A stretch of DNA of 64,000 nucleotides, taken from NCBI GenBank assembly GCA_963716855.1, contig CAVQUV010000005.1, forward strand, positions 496,001-560,000. Direction: 5' to 3'. The stretch comes from JAGVSZ01 sp963716855. GTDB taxonomy: Bacteria > Pseudomonadota > Gammaproteobacteria > Burkholderiales > SG8-39. The notes below the pieces were generated by a model, which ran no database searches, was not told the DNA's origin, and worked only from the letters and a program-made list of their open reading frames with translations. The translations under genes were made by a program, and so were the position numbers. Shown piece after piece: positions 35,015-43,793 of the stretch (positions are counted from its first letter, which is position 1; every line of letters begins with the position of its first letter).

Positions 35015-36043
35015 ATGATCCGTACAACGAAGGCGCTCGCTGCCGTGCTGGTGGTGTTCGCCAGTCTCTCCGGATGCTCGACCGAACCCGCGAAGCCGGC
35101 GGCCGGCGCGCCGGGCTCGGTGCAGAAGCCGCTCGAGCTGATCACGTTCCCCGGCGGCTTCAACTGGCCCGTCTGGGTCGCGCAGGACAAGGGCCTGTTC
35201 GCGAAGAACGGCGTCGCCGTGAAAGTCACGCCGACGCCGAATTCGGTCTTCCAGCTCACCAACCTCATCGACGGCAAGTTCGACCTGGCGATGACCGCCA
35301 TCGACAACCTGATCGCATATCGCGAGGGCCAGGGCGAGGTGGACAAGCCGGGTCCCGACCTTATCGCCGTGATGGGTGGCGACAACGGCTTTCTGCGGCT
35401 CGCATCGGTGCCCGAGGTGAAGACGATCTCCGGGCTGCGCGGCAAGACGGTCTCGGTGGATGCGCGCACGACGGGGTATGCATTCGTGCTGTTCGAGATC
35501 CTGGATCGCAACGGGCTACGCGAGCCGGCGTACAACGTCGAGCGGGCCGGCGGCGTCTTGCAGCGGTTTCAGGCGCTCATGGAGAAGAAGCAGGACGCAA
35601 CGCTCCTGCTGTCGCCGTTCGAGGTGCAGGCGCAGGCGCGCGGCTTCAACGTGCTCGCCGACGCGGTGAAGATCATCGGACCGTACCAGGGCCTCGTGCT
35701 CGGCGTGCGCAAGCCGTGGGCGGATGCGAACCGGGGCGCGGTGGTCGCGTTCATCCGCGCCTACGCCGAGGCAGTCGAGTGGCTGTACGACCCGGCGAAT
35801 CGCGCCGAGGCGCTCCAGATCTTCGTTCGCAACCAGCCGAACGCGACGCAGCAGTCGGCCGAAACCGCCTATCGCGTCCTGCTCGATCCGAAGGACGGCT
35901 TTCAGCGGCGCGCGCAGATCGACCTGCCGGGCGTCGCCAACGTGCTCGCGATCCGCACGAAGTGGGCCGAGAAGAAGAAGCCGCTCGCTCAGCCCGGCGC
36001 GTACTACGACCCGAGCTTCTACGACCAGGCGGTCGGGCGATGA
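35015..36043 (+). CDS. NMT1/SsuA-type substrate-binding lipoprotein
   Basis: Receptor of the nitrate/sulfonate/thiamine-precursor class, 342 residues; ATG 35015 with AGGAGG upstream. A lipoprotein signal peptide ends in lipobox LSGC. Conserved start of the mature domain: ITFPGGFNWPVWVAQDKGLF, then DLAMTAIDNLIAYREGQG and LRGKTVSVDARTTGYAF. No permease or ATPase gene is adjacent; instead the stop overlaps the Bug receptor gene by four bases. Two receptors of different transporter classes in one transcript is unusual and may mean shared ligand chemistry. Confidence 0.88.
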   Translation: MIRTTKALAAVLVVFASLSGCSTEPAKPAAGAPGSVQKPLELITFPGGFNWPVWVAQDKGLFAKNGVAVKVTPTPNSVFQLTNLIDGKFDLAMTAIDNLIAYREGQGEVDKPGPDLIAVMGGDNGFLRLASVPEVKTISGLRGKTVSVDARTTGYAFVLFEILDRNGLREPAYNVERAGGVLQRFQALMEKKQDATLLLSPFEVQAQARGFNVLADAVKIIGPYQGLVLGVRKPWADANRGAVVAFIRAYAEAVEWLYDPANRAEALQIFVRNQPNATQQSAETAYRVLLDPKDGFQRRAQIDLPGVANVLAIRTKWAEKKKPLAQPGAYYDPSFYDQAVGR

Positions 36044-37033
36044 GCGCTCGGGCGACGGTGCGTCGCGCGTTCGCGCGCGTTCTCCTCGGAACCGCACTCG
36101 CGCTCGCAAGTGTCGCACCCGTCGCCGCGCAACCGTATCCGTCGAAACCGATCCGGATCATCGTGCCGTTCCCGGCAGGCGGCATCGCCGATATCTACGC
36201 ACGGCTGATCGGCGCGCAGCTCACGCAAGCCTGGGGCCAGCCGGTCGTGGTCGAGAACCGCACCGGCGCGGGCGGGAACATCGGCGCCGACGCGGTGGCG
36301 AAGTCGCCCCCGGACGGCTACACGCTGGGCATGGGCAGCGTCGGTACGCACGCCGTGAACGTGTCGCTGTTCAGCAAGATGCCCTACGACCCGGTGCGCG
36401 ATTTCGCGCCGATCGCGCTCGTGCTCGAGGCCGAGGGTCTGCTCGTCGTGCATCCGTCGGTGCCCGCGCAGACGGTGCCCGAGCTGATCGCGTTCGCCCG
36501 TGCGAACCCCGGCAAGCTCACGTTCGCCTCCGCCGGCACGGGCACCGCGAGCCACCTCGCGGGCGAGCTCTTCAAGACCCGCGCCGGCATCGACATGGTG
36601 CACGTGCCCTATAAGGGCAACGTGCCCGCGATCACCGATCTCCTCGCCGGCCAGACCTCGCTCATCTTCGCCACGATGCCGACGGTGCTGCCGCACGCGA
36701 AAGCGGGCAAGCTCCGCGCGCTCGCGACGATCGGCAAGACGCGTTCCGCGGCCGCGCCCGAGCTGCCGACGGTTGCGGAGGCCGCACTGCCCGGCTTCGA
36801 GGTGAACAACTGGATCGGGCTCTTCGCGCCCGCGGGCACGCCGCCCGAGATCGTGCAGCGGCTGAACGCGGAAGTGGTGCGCATCATGCGCACCGCCGGA
36901 GGTGCAGGCGCGCCTGCCGGTCGAGGGCGCGCGCTTCGTCGCCACCACGCCGGCGGAGTTCGGGGAATTCGTGAAAGCCGAGGTCGCGAGCTGGGCGCCG
37001 ATCGTCAAGGCGTCCGGGGCCCGAGCCGACTGA
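36040..37033 (+). CDS. Tripartite tricarboxylate transporter receptor (Bug/TctC family), one frameshift
   Basis: Periplasmic receptor of the Bug family, greatly expanded in betaproteobacteria. Signal peptide VLLGTALALASVAPVAAQ, then the family opening YPSKPIRIIVPFPAGGIADI, NRTGAGGNIGADAVAKSPPDGYT and PYKGNVPAITDLLAGQ. At about 36897, one extra base throws the last 45 residues out of frame; PEVQARLPVEGARFVATTP, the standard Bug C-terminus, follows in the next frame to TGA 37031-37033. Corrected length about 330 residues. No tctA/tctB nearby, as is common for orphan Bug receptors. Confidence 0.9.
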
Positions 37034-37191
37034 CGCGCTGGCCGGAACAATCTCACGTTTTCCCGGGCGGCCCGCCGCTCACCCGGAACTATCGCCGCTT
37101 CCGCGCGGCGTGCCGTCTGGGCGCGCCCGGCGAGGGCAGGTAGAAAGGCTATGACGCCGGCATTGCCGGTACCCACCTGCAAGGGACAATC

Positions 37192-37842
37192 ATGGCCATC
37201 AAACACCTGGTCGTCGCGCTCGCGGTCGCGAGCCTCACGATCGCCGCGACCGGCGCCGATGCGAAGGGCGTCAAGGTGAAGTCCTCGTCGAGCAGCAGCT
37301 CGAGCGCCGCGAGCAACAGCTCGTCCTCGGCCGCAAAGAAGGCCGCGCGTGACGACGAGCCCGCATTCAGCGCCGAGAACGTCAAGAAGACGACGAAGCC
37401 GGGCGCCGACGCGGACTCCGGTTCGAGCGCGGGCTCGGGCGTCAACGTCAACCTCGCGCGCGCCCGGTCGTCCGCCTCGTCCTCGCAGCAGGCGGCGGCG
37501 AACCCCGGCGTCGCGGTCGCCGCGCCGGCGGCGGCATCGCCCGCGGACGACGAGGCGCACCGCGCCGCGGAAGAAGCGAAGCGCAAGCGCTCGGAGGAAT
37601 TGGCCGCGATGCAGCGGAAGTTCGACGAGGAGGTGAAGGCCCGGCAGGCCGAGGAAAGGCGTCAGAAAGCCGCGGCGGCCGAAGCGGAGCGCAAGCGCCT
37701 CGAGCTGCAGGAAGAACAACGCCGCGCCGCCGAGGCGCGCGAGCGCGAAGCACGGCGCTCGCTGCACGCTTCCGCGCCGCCGACGTGCGTCATCAAGCCG
37801 GCGATGTCGGACGACGACCTCGCGAAGTGCCGAGGCCGGTAG
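37192..37842 (+). CDS. Secreted low-complexity Ser-rich / coiled-coil protein
   Basis: 216 residues. ATG 37192 begins a signal peptide (VVALAVASLTIAATGADA). Then a Ser-rich tract (residues about 31-50), an Ala/Ser/Asp-rich linker and a Lys/Glu/Arg/Ala-rich heptad region (about 122-192) predicted to form a long coiled coil. The end carries two Cys (PPTCVIKPAMSDDDLAKC) that could be disulfide-bonded. Repeated serine codons AGC/TCG make the DNA locally repetitive. No family recognised; an envelope linker or TolA-like spacer is possible. Confidence 0.65.
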   Translation: MAIKHLVVALAVASLTIAATGADAKGVKVKSSSSSSSSAASNSSSSAAKKAARDDEPAFSAENVKKTTKPGADADSGSSAGSGVNVNLARARSSASSSQQAAANPGVAVAAPAAASPADDEAHRAAEEAKRKRSEELAAMQRKFDEEVKARQAEERRQKAAAAEAERKRLELQEEQRRAAEAREREARRSLHASAPPTCVIKPAMSDDDLAKCRGR

Positions 37843-37848
37843 TCAGCC

Positions 37849-38126
37849 TCATCCCTCGAACCACCCTCTCGGCCCGAGCCCGCGGTCCGGGCCGAGCATC
37901 GCGTAGCCGCCGTCGACCGGGATGTCGGCGCCGGTGATCCACGACGCGGCGTCCGAGCACAGCCAGAGCAGCACGTCGGCGACCTCTTCCGCGTCCCCGA
38001 TCCGTCCGAGCGGATGCGTCTTTGCCCCGATCGCATCGGCGCGCGCCCGATCGTCGCACCGAGCAGCGATGCCCCGCCGGTGACGAGCGCGACCTTGCCG
38101 CTGAAATCGAACCGTGCATTGCCCAT
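37849..38126 (-). pseudogene. SDR oxidoreductase remnant with internal deletion
   Basis: The first 25 residues of a short-chain dehydrogenase (FDFSGKVALVTGGASLLGAT, from ATG 38124-38126) are joined to the last 60 or so (HPLGRIGDAEEVADVLLWLC, ASWITGADIPVDGGYAML). The joining segment is in a different frame from the start. About 160-170 internal residues, including the catalytic Ser, Tyr and Lys, are missing, so the gene cannot make an active enzyme. Confidence 0.8.
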
Positions 38127-38256
38127 CGTCGTCGCTCCCCTCGAGGGCGCCGATGGTACACGCGGCCCCGCACTTGATCCGCAGGTGCGGTGGGGATATG
38201 GTTCCGGTTCCCGAAGGCGGCACAAGACCCGCCGCGGCCACTTCAAGGAGCGCCAC

Positions 38257-39600
38257 GTGCTGCACGAACGCATCCCGAACCTCGAAAAGCTCGTCGAGCC
38301 CGATCGCGTGCACCGTCTCTGCTACACCGACCCGGACGTGTTCGAGCTCGAGATCCGCAACATCTTCGAGAAGTGCTGGATCTACGCCGGGCACGAGTCG
38401 CAGGTGAAGAAGCCGGGCGACTTCTGGACGTTCCAGATCGGGCGCCAGCCGATGATGATGGTGCGCGGGCGTCCGGGGGAAGGGAAGGGGTCCGCCGGCT
38501 CCAAGCGGGACGGCGCGATTCACGTGCTCTACAACCGCTGCCCGCACCGCGGCGTGCAGGTCTGCGGCGCGCGCCACGGGAACGCCGGCGACGCGCTCAC
38601 CTGCTCGTACCACTCCTGGCGCTTCAAGTACGACGGCACGGTCGAATCGCTGCCGCTGCCGCGCGGCTACGAGGGCACGACGTTCAAGGACTACGACTGC
38701 AACATGAAGCGCGCGCCGCGCGTCGAGTCGTATCGCGGCTTCGTGTTCGCGAGCCTCGCCGACGACGGACCGTCGCTGGTCGAGTGGCTCGGGCCGGCGA
38801 AGGTGGCGTTCGACGACATCTGCGACCGCTCGCCGGTGGGCGAGGTCGAGGTGGTCATGAACTGCTACCGCGTGATCCAGCGCTCGAACTGGAAGTTCTT
38901 CATGGAGAACCAGCTCGACGCGGTGCACCCGTCGGTCACGCACGAGTCGACCGGCCGCGCCGCCTCCGAGGTCGAGTTCCAGATCCAGCGCCGCACCGGC
39001 GACAAGCCGCTGCACTACCACATGCTCTCGGCGTTCACGATTCCGTTCGACAAGTGGGACTCGCTCGAGACCTACGGCTACCCGTACGGGCACACCGTGC
39101 TCGGCGGCTACATGGGCCTGCGGCCGCAGGACCCGGACACGCTGGAGCACGAGCGCATTCTCGCGAAGGCGTACGGCGAGAAGAAGAAGGAGGAGTACCT
39201 CACGCGCAACATCCACCACGTGCTCGTGTATCCCTGCCTCTCGATCCAGTCGCCGCTGCAGCAGCTGCGCGCGATCCGCCCGATCGCACCCGATCGCACG
39301 CTCTCGGAAATCTGGCATTTCCGGCTGAAAGGGGTCCCGGAGCCGATCTACCGGCGCTCGCTCTGGTACTACAACCTCGTCAACTCGCCGGCGACGATGG
39401 TGAACGCGGACGACCTCGAGAACTGGCAGAAGGGGCAGTGGGGCCTGACCTCGCACGGCGGCGACTGGGTGAGCTTCCACCGCGACTACGGGCGCGACAA
39501 GGCGGACGGCGACACGCTGCGCTCGACGAACGGCTGCAGCGAGATGCCGATGCGCGCCCAGTTCCAGGCATGGCTCAAGTACATGAAGGCCGGGGCGTGA
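38257..39600 (+). CDS. Rieske aromatic ring-hydroxylating dioxygenase alpha subunit, copy 1
   Basis: Catalytic subunit of 447 residues. GTG 38257 follows AAGGAG at 6 bases. Rieske cluster ligands C95, H97, C116, H119 (CPHRGV ... CSYHSW); mononuclear iron ligands around D221, H224 and H229 (ENQLDAVHPSVTHE). A short Gly/Lys insertion (residues 70-84) precedes the Rieske motif. The architecture is of the ring-hydroxylating group that pairs with a beta subunit, which is the next gene (2 bp gap). No ferredoxin or reductase gene is close. Substrate class: benzoate-like or heteroaromatic acids; not determinable. Confidence 0.93.
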   Translation: MLHERIPNLEKLVEPDRVHRLCYTDPDVFELEIRNIFEKCWIYAGHESQVKKPGDFWTFQIGRQPMMMVRGRPGEGKGSAGSKRDGAIHVLYNRCPHRGVQVCGARHGNAGDALTCSYHSWRFKYDGTVESLPLPRGYEGTTFKDYDCNMKRAPRVESYRGFVFASLADDGPSLVEWLGPAKVAFDDICDRSPVGEVEVVMNCYRVIQRSNWKFFMENQLDAVHPSVTHESTGRAASEVEFQIQRRTGDKPLHYHMLSAFTIPFDKWDSLETYGYPYGHTVLGGYMGLRPQDPDTLEHERILAKAYGEKKKEEYLTRNIHHVLVYPCLSIQSPLQQLRAIRPIAPDRTLSEIWHFRLKGVPEPIYRRSLWYYNLVNSPATMVNADDLENWQKGQWGLTSHGGDWVSFHRDYGRDKADGDTLRSTNGCSEMPMRAQFQAWLKYMKAGA

Positions 39601-39602
39601 GC

Positions 39603-40181
39603 ATGGCGAAGACCGTCGGGAAGAAGGCCGCCGCGAAGAAATCCGCGGTGAAGCGCGCGGCGAAACGGGCCGCGCCGGCGCAGGCGAACGGCAAGGGCGC
39701 AGGCCTGCTCCAGCGCGAGGTCGAGCAGTTCCTGTACCGCCAGGCCGAGGCGCTCGACGAGAGGCGCTGGGGCGATTTCATCGGCATGTTCAGCGACGAC
39801 GGCATGTACTGGATGCCCCCGGCGCCGCACTACACGACCTGGGAAGGCATGCCTTCGATCTTCATCGAGGATCGCGACCTGATGACGGTGCGGATGAAGC
39901 GCGTGCAGCACCCGCACGCCTGGTCTCAAGCCCCGGACTGGGGCACGAACCACGTCGTGTCGAACGTGATCATCGAGCGCGTCGAGCCGAAGACGGGCGA
40001 GGTGCACGTGCGCTCGCGCTTCCACATGATGGAGCTGCGGCGCGACGAGCTGCGCCATTTCGCCGGCACCTACCGCCACCGCCTGAAGCTCACCAAGGAC
40101 GGGTTCCGGATCAAGCTCCAGCGCGTTGACATGGTGAACGCCCAAGCACCGTATGAATATGTCCTACAAGTCTGGGTCTGA
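39603..40181 (+). CDS. Rieske dioxygenase beta subunit with basic Ala/Lys N-terminal tail, copy 1
   Basis: Small structural subunit (SnoaL/NTF2-like fold), 192 residues from ATG 39603. The first 34 residues are an Ala/Lys-rich histone-tail-like extension (KKAAAKKSAVKRAAKRAA) not needed by the fold, absent from the second copy in this window. The domain starts at QREVEQFLYRQAEALDERRW and contains YWMPP, IFIEDRDLMTVRMKRVQH and WGTNHVVSNVIIE. The last 13 residues plus the stop are encoded a second time 100 bp downstream with different codons; the codons used here at the end (caa, gca, tat, gaa, cta) are AT-rich and unlike the rest of the gene. Confidence 0.9.
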   Translation: MAKTVGKKAAAKKSAVKRAAKRAAPAQANGKGAGLLQREVEQFLYRQAEALDERRWGDFIGMFSDDGMYWMPPAPHYTTWEGMPSIFIEDRDLMTVRMKRVQHPHAWSQAPDWGTNHVVSNVIIERVEPKTGEVHVRSRFHMMELRRDELRHFAGTYRHRLKLTKDGFRIKLQRVDMVNAQAPYEYVLQVWV

Positions 40182-40281
40182 TCGGAGCCGCGGGGTGGCA
40201 GCGCCGGCGCGGGTGCGGAGCAGCCGGCGCGGTCGATTGGCTCAGGCCCCGTACGAGTACGTGCTGCAGGTGTGGGTGTGA
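40140..40281 (+). repeat. Duplicated, synonymously recoded 3' end of the Rieske beta gene
   Basis: 40140-40181 and 40240-40281 both encode AQAPYEYVLQVWV followed by TGA. Of 14 codons, 11 differ and every difference is at the third base; only CCG, TGG and TGA are the same. Copy 1 ends the intact beta gene; copy 2 lies one frame off, and its TGA overlaps the ATG of the next gene as the native gene end would. The 58-bp spacer is GC-rich with a repeated GCCGGCGCGG. Confidence 0.93.
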
Positions 40282-41300
40282 TGTTCGAGACCACGATCGC
40301 CGGCAGTCTCCCGAAGCCCGGCTGGCTCGCCGAGACGCACAAGCTCTGGCCGCGCTGGAAGCTCGAGGGCAGCGCGCTCGCCGAAGCGAAGCGCGACGCG
40401 ACGCTGCTGTGGCTCAAGGCGCAGGAGGACGCCGGCGTCGACATCGTCACCGACGGCGAGCAGTCGCGGCAGCACTTCGTGCACGGCTTCCTCGAGGCGG
40501 TGGACGGCATCGACTTCGACCTGAAGGTCGAGCTCGGGATCCGCAACAACCGCTACAAGGCGATGGTGCCGACCGTCGTGGGGCCGCTGCGGCTCAGGGG
40601 TCGCGTGCACGCGACCGAGGCGCGGCTCGCCCGCGCGCACACGACGCGCAAGCTCAAGTTCACGCTGCCCGGCCCGATGACGATCGTCGACACGATCGCC
40701 GACAAGCACTACGGCGACCGGGTCAAGCTCGCGATGGCCTTCGCCGAAGCGCTGAACGAGGAGGCGCGGGCGCTCGCCGCCGACGGCGTCGATCTCATCC
40801 AGTTCGACGAGCCGGCGTTCAACGTCTACATGAGCGACGTCACGCGCTGGGGCATCGACGCGCTGCACCGCGCCACCGAGGGCCTGAAGTGCCGGACCGC
40901 GGTCCACATCTGCTACGGCTACGGCATCAAGGCCAACCTCGACTGGAAGGACACCCTCGGGGCCGAGTGGCGCCAGTACGAGGAGATCTTCCCGGCGCTC
41001 GCGCGCAGCCGCCTCGACGCGGTGTCGGTCGAGTGCATCCACTCGAAGGTGCCCGCGAGCCTGCTGAAGCTCCTCGCCGGCAAGGACGTCATGCTCGGCG
41101 TGATCGACGTGGCGAGCGACAAGGTCGAGACGCCCGATGAAGTGGCCGGCGTAATCGCGGAAGCGACCAAGTTCGTGCCGAAGGACCGCATCCTCCCGTG
41201 CACGAACTGCGGCATGGCGCCGATGGACCGCGACGTGGCAACGGCCAAGCTCGCGGCGCTCGGCGCCGGCGCGCGGCTCGCGCGCGAGCGGTTCGCGTGA
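40281..41300 (+). CDS. Short (core) MetE-like methyltransferase
   Basis: 340-residue single-domain relative of the C-terminal half of cobalamin-independent methionine synthase. ATG 40281 overlaps the TGA of the recoded tail. Motifs: TIAGSLPKPGWLAE, VTDGEQSRQHFV, LPGPMTIVDTI and DEPAFNVY. The zinc site is intact: H-x-C in AVHICYGYG, Glu in VECIHS and Cys in CTNCGMAPM. Such short proteins lack the N-terminal folate-binding half, so the methyl donor is probably not ordinary folate. Placed between a Rieske dioxygenase and a hydro-lyase, it may act in catabolism or methyl transfer from a demethylated aromatic; inference only. Confidence 0.88.
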   Translation: MFETTIAGSLPKPGWLAETHKLWPRWKLEGSALAEAKRDATLLWLKAQEDAGVDIVTDGEQSRQHFVHGFLEAVDGIDFDLKVELGIRNNRYKAMVPTVVGPLRLRGRVHATEARLARAHTTRKLKFTLPGPMTIVDTIADKHYGDRVKLAMAFAEALNEEARALAADGVDLIQFDEPAFNVYMSDVTRWGIDALHRATEGLKCRTAVHICYGYGIKANLDWKDTLGAEWRQYEEIFPALARSRLDAVSVECIHSKVPASLLKLLAGKDVMLGVIDVASDKVETPDEVAGVIAEATKFVPKDRILPCTNCGMAPMDRDVATAKLAALGAGARLARERFA

Positions 41301-42701
41301 CGCCGCAGTCGATCATCGAGAAAATCTGGGACGCACACGTCGTCGCGGAGCTCGGCGACGGGCAATCGCTGCTGCACGTCGACCGGGTGTTCCTGCACGA
41401 GCGCACCGGCCCGCAGGCGCTGGCCGGGCTGGCCGCGGCGGGCCATGCGGTCGCCAATCCCGCACTGGTGTTCGGCGTCATCGACCACATCGTCGACACC
41501 GAGCCCGGCCGCACCGATCGCACGCGCTTCAAGGGCGGCGACGAGTTCATCCGCAGCTTCCGCGACCTCGCGCGCCGCGCCGGCATACGCCTCTTCGACC
41601 TCGACGATCCGCGCCAGGGCATCGTGCACGTGATCTCGCCCGAGCAGGGCATCGCGCTGCCGGGCTGCACGCTCGTCTGCCCCGACAGCCACACGTGCAC
41701 GGTCGGCGGCATCGGCGCGCTCGCGTGGGGCATCGGCTCCACCGAGGGCGAGCACGCGGTCGCGACGCAGACGCTCGTCCGTCCGCGCCCCAAGACGATG
41801 TACGTCGACTTTCGCGGCAGGCTCGCGCGCGGCGTGACCGCGAAGGACATGATCCTCGCACTGATCGGCAGGTATGGCGCGACCGGCGGCGCGAACCACG
41901 CGCTCGAGTTCGGCGGCGAGGCGGTGCGCGCGCTCGGCGTCGAGGCGCGCCTCACGTTGTGCAACATGGCGGTGGAGTTCGGCGCCTGGACCGGGCTGGT
42001 CGCGCCCGACGACACGACGATCGAGTGGGTCGCGGGTCGACCGTTCGCGCCGCGCGCGGAGCAGTGGGACGCTGCGGTCGGGCATTGGCGCGGGCTCGCC
42101 TCCGACGCGGACGCGCACTGGGATGCGCGCCTGGACGTCGACTGCGCGACGCTCGCGCCGCAGGTCACCTGGGGCACCAGCCCCGGCCACGCGGTCGGCA
42201 TCGACGGCGTCGTCCCGGATCCCGCGGCCGCGCCGGACGCAGCCGCGCGCGCCGGATTCGAGCGCGCCCTCGCGTACATGGACCTGAAGCCGGGCCAGCC
42301 GCTACTCGGATTGCCGATCGAGGCCGCGTTCATCGGCTCGTGCACGAACAGCCGGCTCTCGGATCTGCGTGCGGCGGCGGAGCTCCTGCGCGGCCGGCGC
42401 GTTGCGCCCGGCGTAAAGGCGCTCGTCGTTCCCGGCTCCACGGCGGTCAAGAAGGCGGCTGAAGCGGAGGGCCTCGACCGCGTGTTCCGCGACGGCGGGA
42501 TTCGAGTGGCGCGAGAGCGGCTGCTCGCTCTGCTTCTACTCCGGGGGCGACAGCTTCGGCGCCGCGCGCCGCACGATCACGAGCACCAACCGCAACTTCG
42601 AGGGCCGGCAGGGGCCGGGCGTGCGCTCGCACCTCGCGAGCCCGCTCACCGTCGCCGCCTCCGCGGTCGCGGGCCGCATCGCCGATCCGCGCACGCTCTG
42701 A
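41297..42701 (+). CDS. Aconitase-superfamily hydro-lyase large subunit (LeuC/HbzI-like), one frameshift
   Basis: Iron-sulfur hydro-lyase. GTG 41297 overlaps the MetE-like stop. Segments: LLHVDRVFLHERTGPQA, CPDSHTCTVGGIGALAWGIG and AAFIGSCTNSRLSDLRAAAE carry two cluster cysteines. The third lies in SGCSLC after about 42500, where one extra base shifts the frame. Reading on in that frame gives FEWRESGCSLCFYS, TSTNRNFEGRQGPG and stop TGA 42699-42701; corrected length about 467 residues. Family members make isopropylmalate, homocitrate isomers, dimethylmalate or D-malate from maleate. Given NicX- and gentisate-type genes nearby, maleate hydratase is attractive; inference. Confidence 0.88.
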
Positions 42702-42709
42702 GGCAGGCG

Positions 42710-43325
42710 ATGGAACAGTTCATTCGCCTGAAAGCGCTCGCGGCGCCGCTCATGCGCCCCAACGTCAACACCGACGTGATCATCCCGTCGCTCGAGATCA
42801 CCTCGCCCTCGCGCGAGGGCTTCGGCGAGAAGCTGTTCGCGTCCTGGCGCTACACCGAGCCCGGTCGCAAGCCGAACCCCGACTTCGTGCTGAATCGCGC
42901 GCCGTTCGACCGCGCGCAGATCCTGATCGCGGGCGAGAACTTCGGCTGCGGCTCCTCGCGCGAGATGGCGGTGTGGGCGATCCGGCAGTTCGGCTTCCGC
43001 TGCGTGATCGCACCCTCGTTCGGCATGATTTTCCAGAACAACTGCTATCGCAACGGCGTGCTGCCGGTCGTGCTGCCGAAGGCGGACGTCGAGGCGCTCG
43101 GGCACGACGCCGAGTCGGGAAGGCTCGAGCTCGAAGTCGACCTCGAGGCCTGCACGGTGACTGCGCCCGGCGGCCGGGCGTTTGGGTTCACGGTCGGCAA
43201 ACCCGAGCGTGAGATGCTGCTCGCTGGGCTCGACGCGATCGGCGTCACGCTCAAGCGCCGCGACGAGATCCGTCGCGTTCCAGGCCCGCGATCGCGCGGC
43301 GCGGCCGTGGATCTGGTCGATCTAG
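42710..43325 (+). CDS. Aconitase-superfamily hydro-lyase small subunit (LeuD/HbzJ-like), one frameshift near the end
   Basis: Partner of the LeuC-like subunit, 8 bp downstream; ATG 42710. Swivel domain with MRPNVNTDVIIPS, ASWRYTEPGRKPNPDFVLN, GENFGCGSSREMAVWAI and SFGMIFQNNCYRNGVLPV. The uncorrected frame runs to 43351 with an atypical tail. One extra base near 43272 restores the standard ending FQARDRAARPW and a stop TAG at 43323-43325, about 204 residues. The residues after 'NTDVIIPS' that set substrate choice (LEITSPSREGFGEKLFASWR) differ from leucine-pathway enzymes as I recall them. Confidence 0.86.
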
Positions 43326-43347
43326 AATCCGTATCGAGGAGGTGCAC

Positions 43348-43793
43348 ATGACATGCAGGGGAAGATTCGCGATTGCGAGCTGGTGCTCGCCCCCGCGGTC
43401 GCCTTCGGCCAGGAAATCGAGCTCGGGCAACTGCTCGACAAGGGCGCCGTCACACTGGCCAAGACCGATCTCGCAGCCCTGATACCTGGCACCACGACGA
43501 AGTTCACGCAATGGACGACGACGTCACGTCGGACAGTCGAACGTCGACTACAGCTGGGAGAATCCCGCCGGGCGGCGCGACCTTCCGTGTCTACGGCCGC
43601 GGGCCCGCGCATGAGCGCCAACGGCACGGGAACATGGTCGATCGCGGACAACGGGCGCTACTGCTGGGACATCATGATCAACCGCGAGTGGAAGGCCTGC
43701 CGCTTCATCTTCAAGGTCGGCGACGCCTACTACATGGCCCCGTCCGCGAACGATCGCGCCGCGAAGGCGATTCCGGTCAAGTTCGAGAAGTGA
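43348..43793 (+). CDS. Small secreted protein, possibly DUF995-like, several frameshifts
   Basis: ATG 43348 has an AGGAGG ribosome site at the right distance. A signal peptide appears if one base is restored near 43370 (FAIA then LVLAPAVAFGQ). The body reads GQLLDKGAVTLAKTDLAALIPG, then GQSNVDYSWENPAG, GATFRVYGRG and MSANGTGTWSIADNGRYCWD in three different frames within 43510-43620, so at least three single-base errors lie there. The C-terminus MINREWKACRFIFKVGDAYY with paired Cys recalls DUF995 envelope proteins; this assignment is tentative. Convergent with the amidase gene. Confidence 0.55.

Noticed and set aside
40140..40281. Diversity-generating retroelement template/variable repeat pair
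   Set aside because: Differences are all synonymous third bases rather than changes at A positions, and no reverse transcriptase is present.
41198..43351. Apparent LeuC-LeuD fusion in one frame
   Set aside because: LeuC's third cluster cysteine and normal stop are in the next frame after about 42500, and LeuD has its own ATG 42710.
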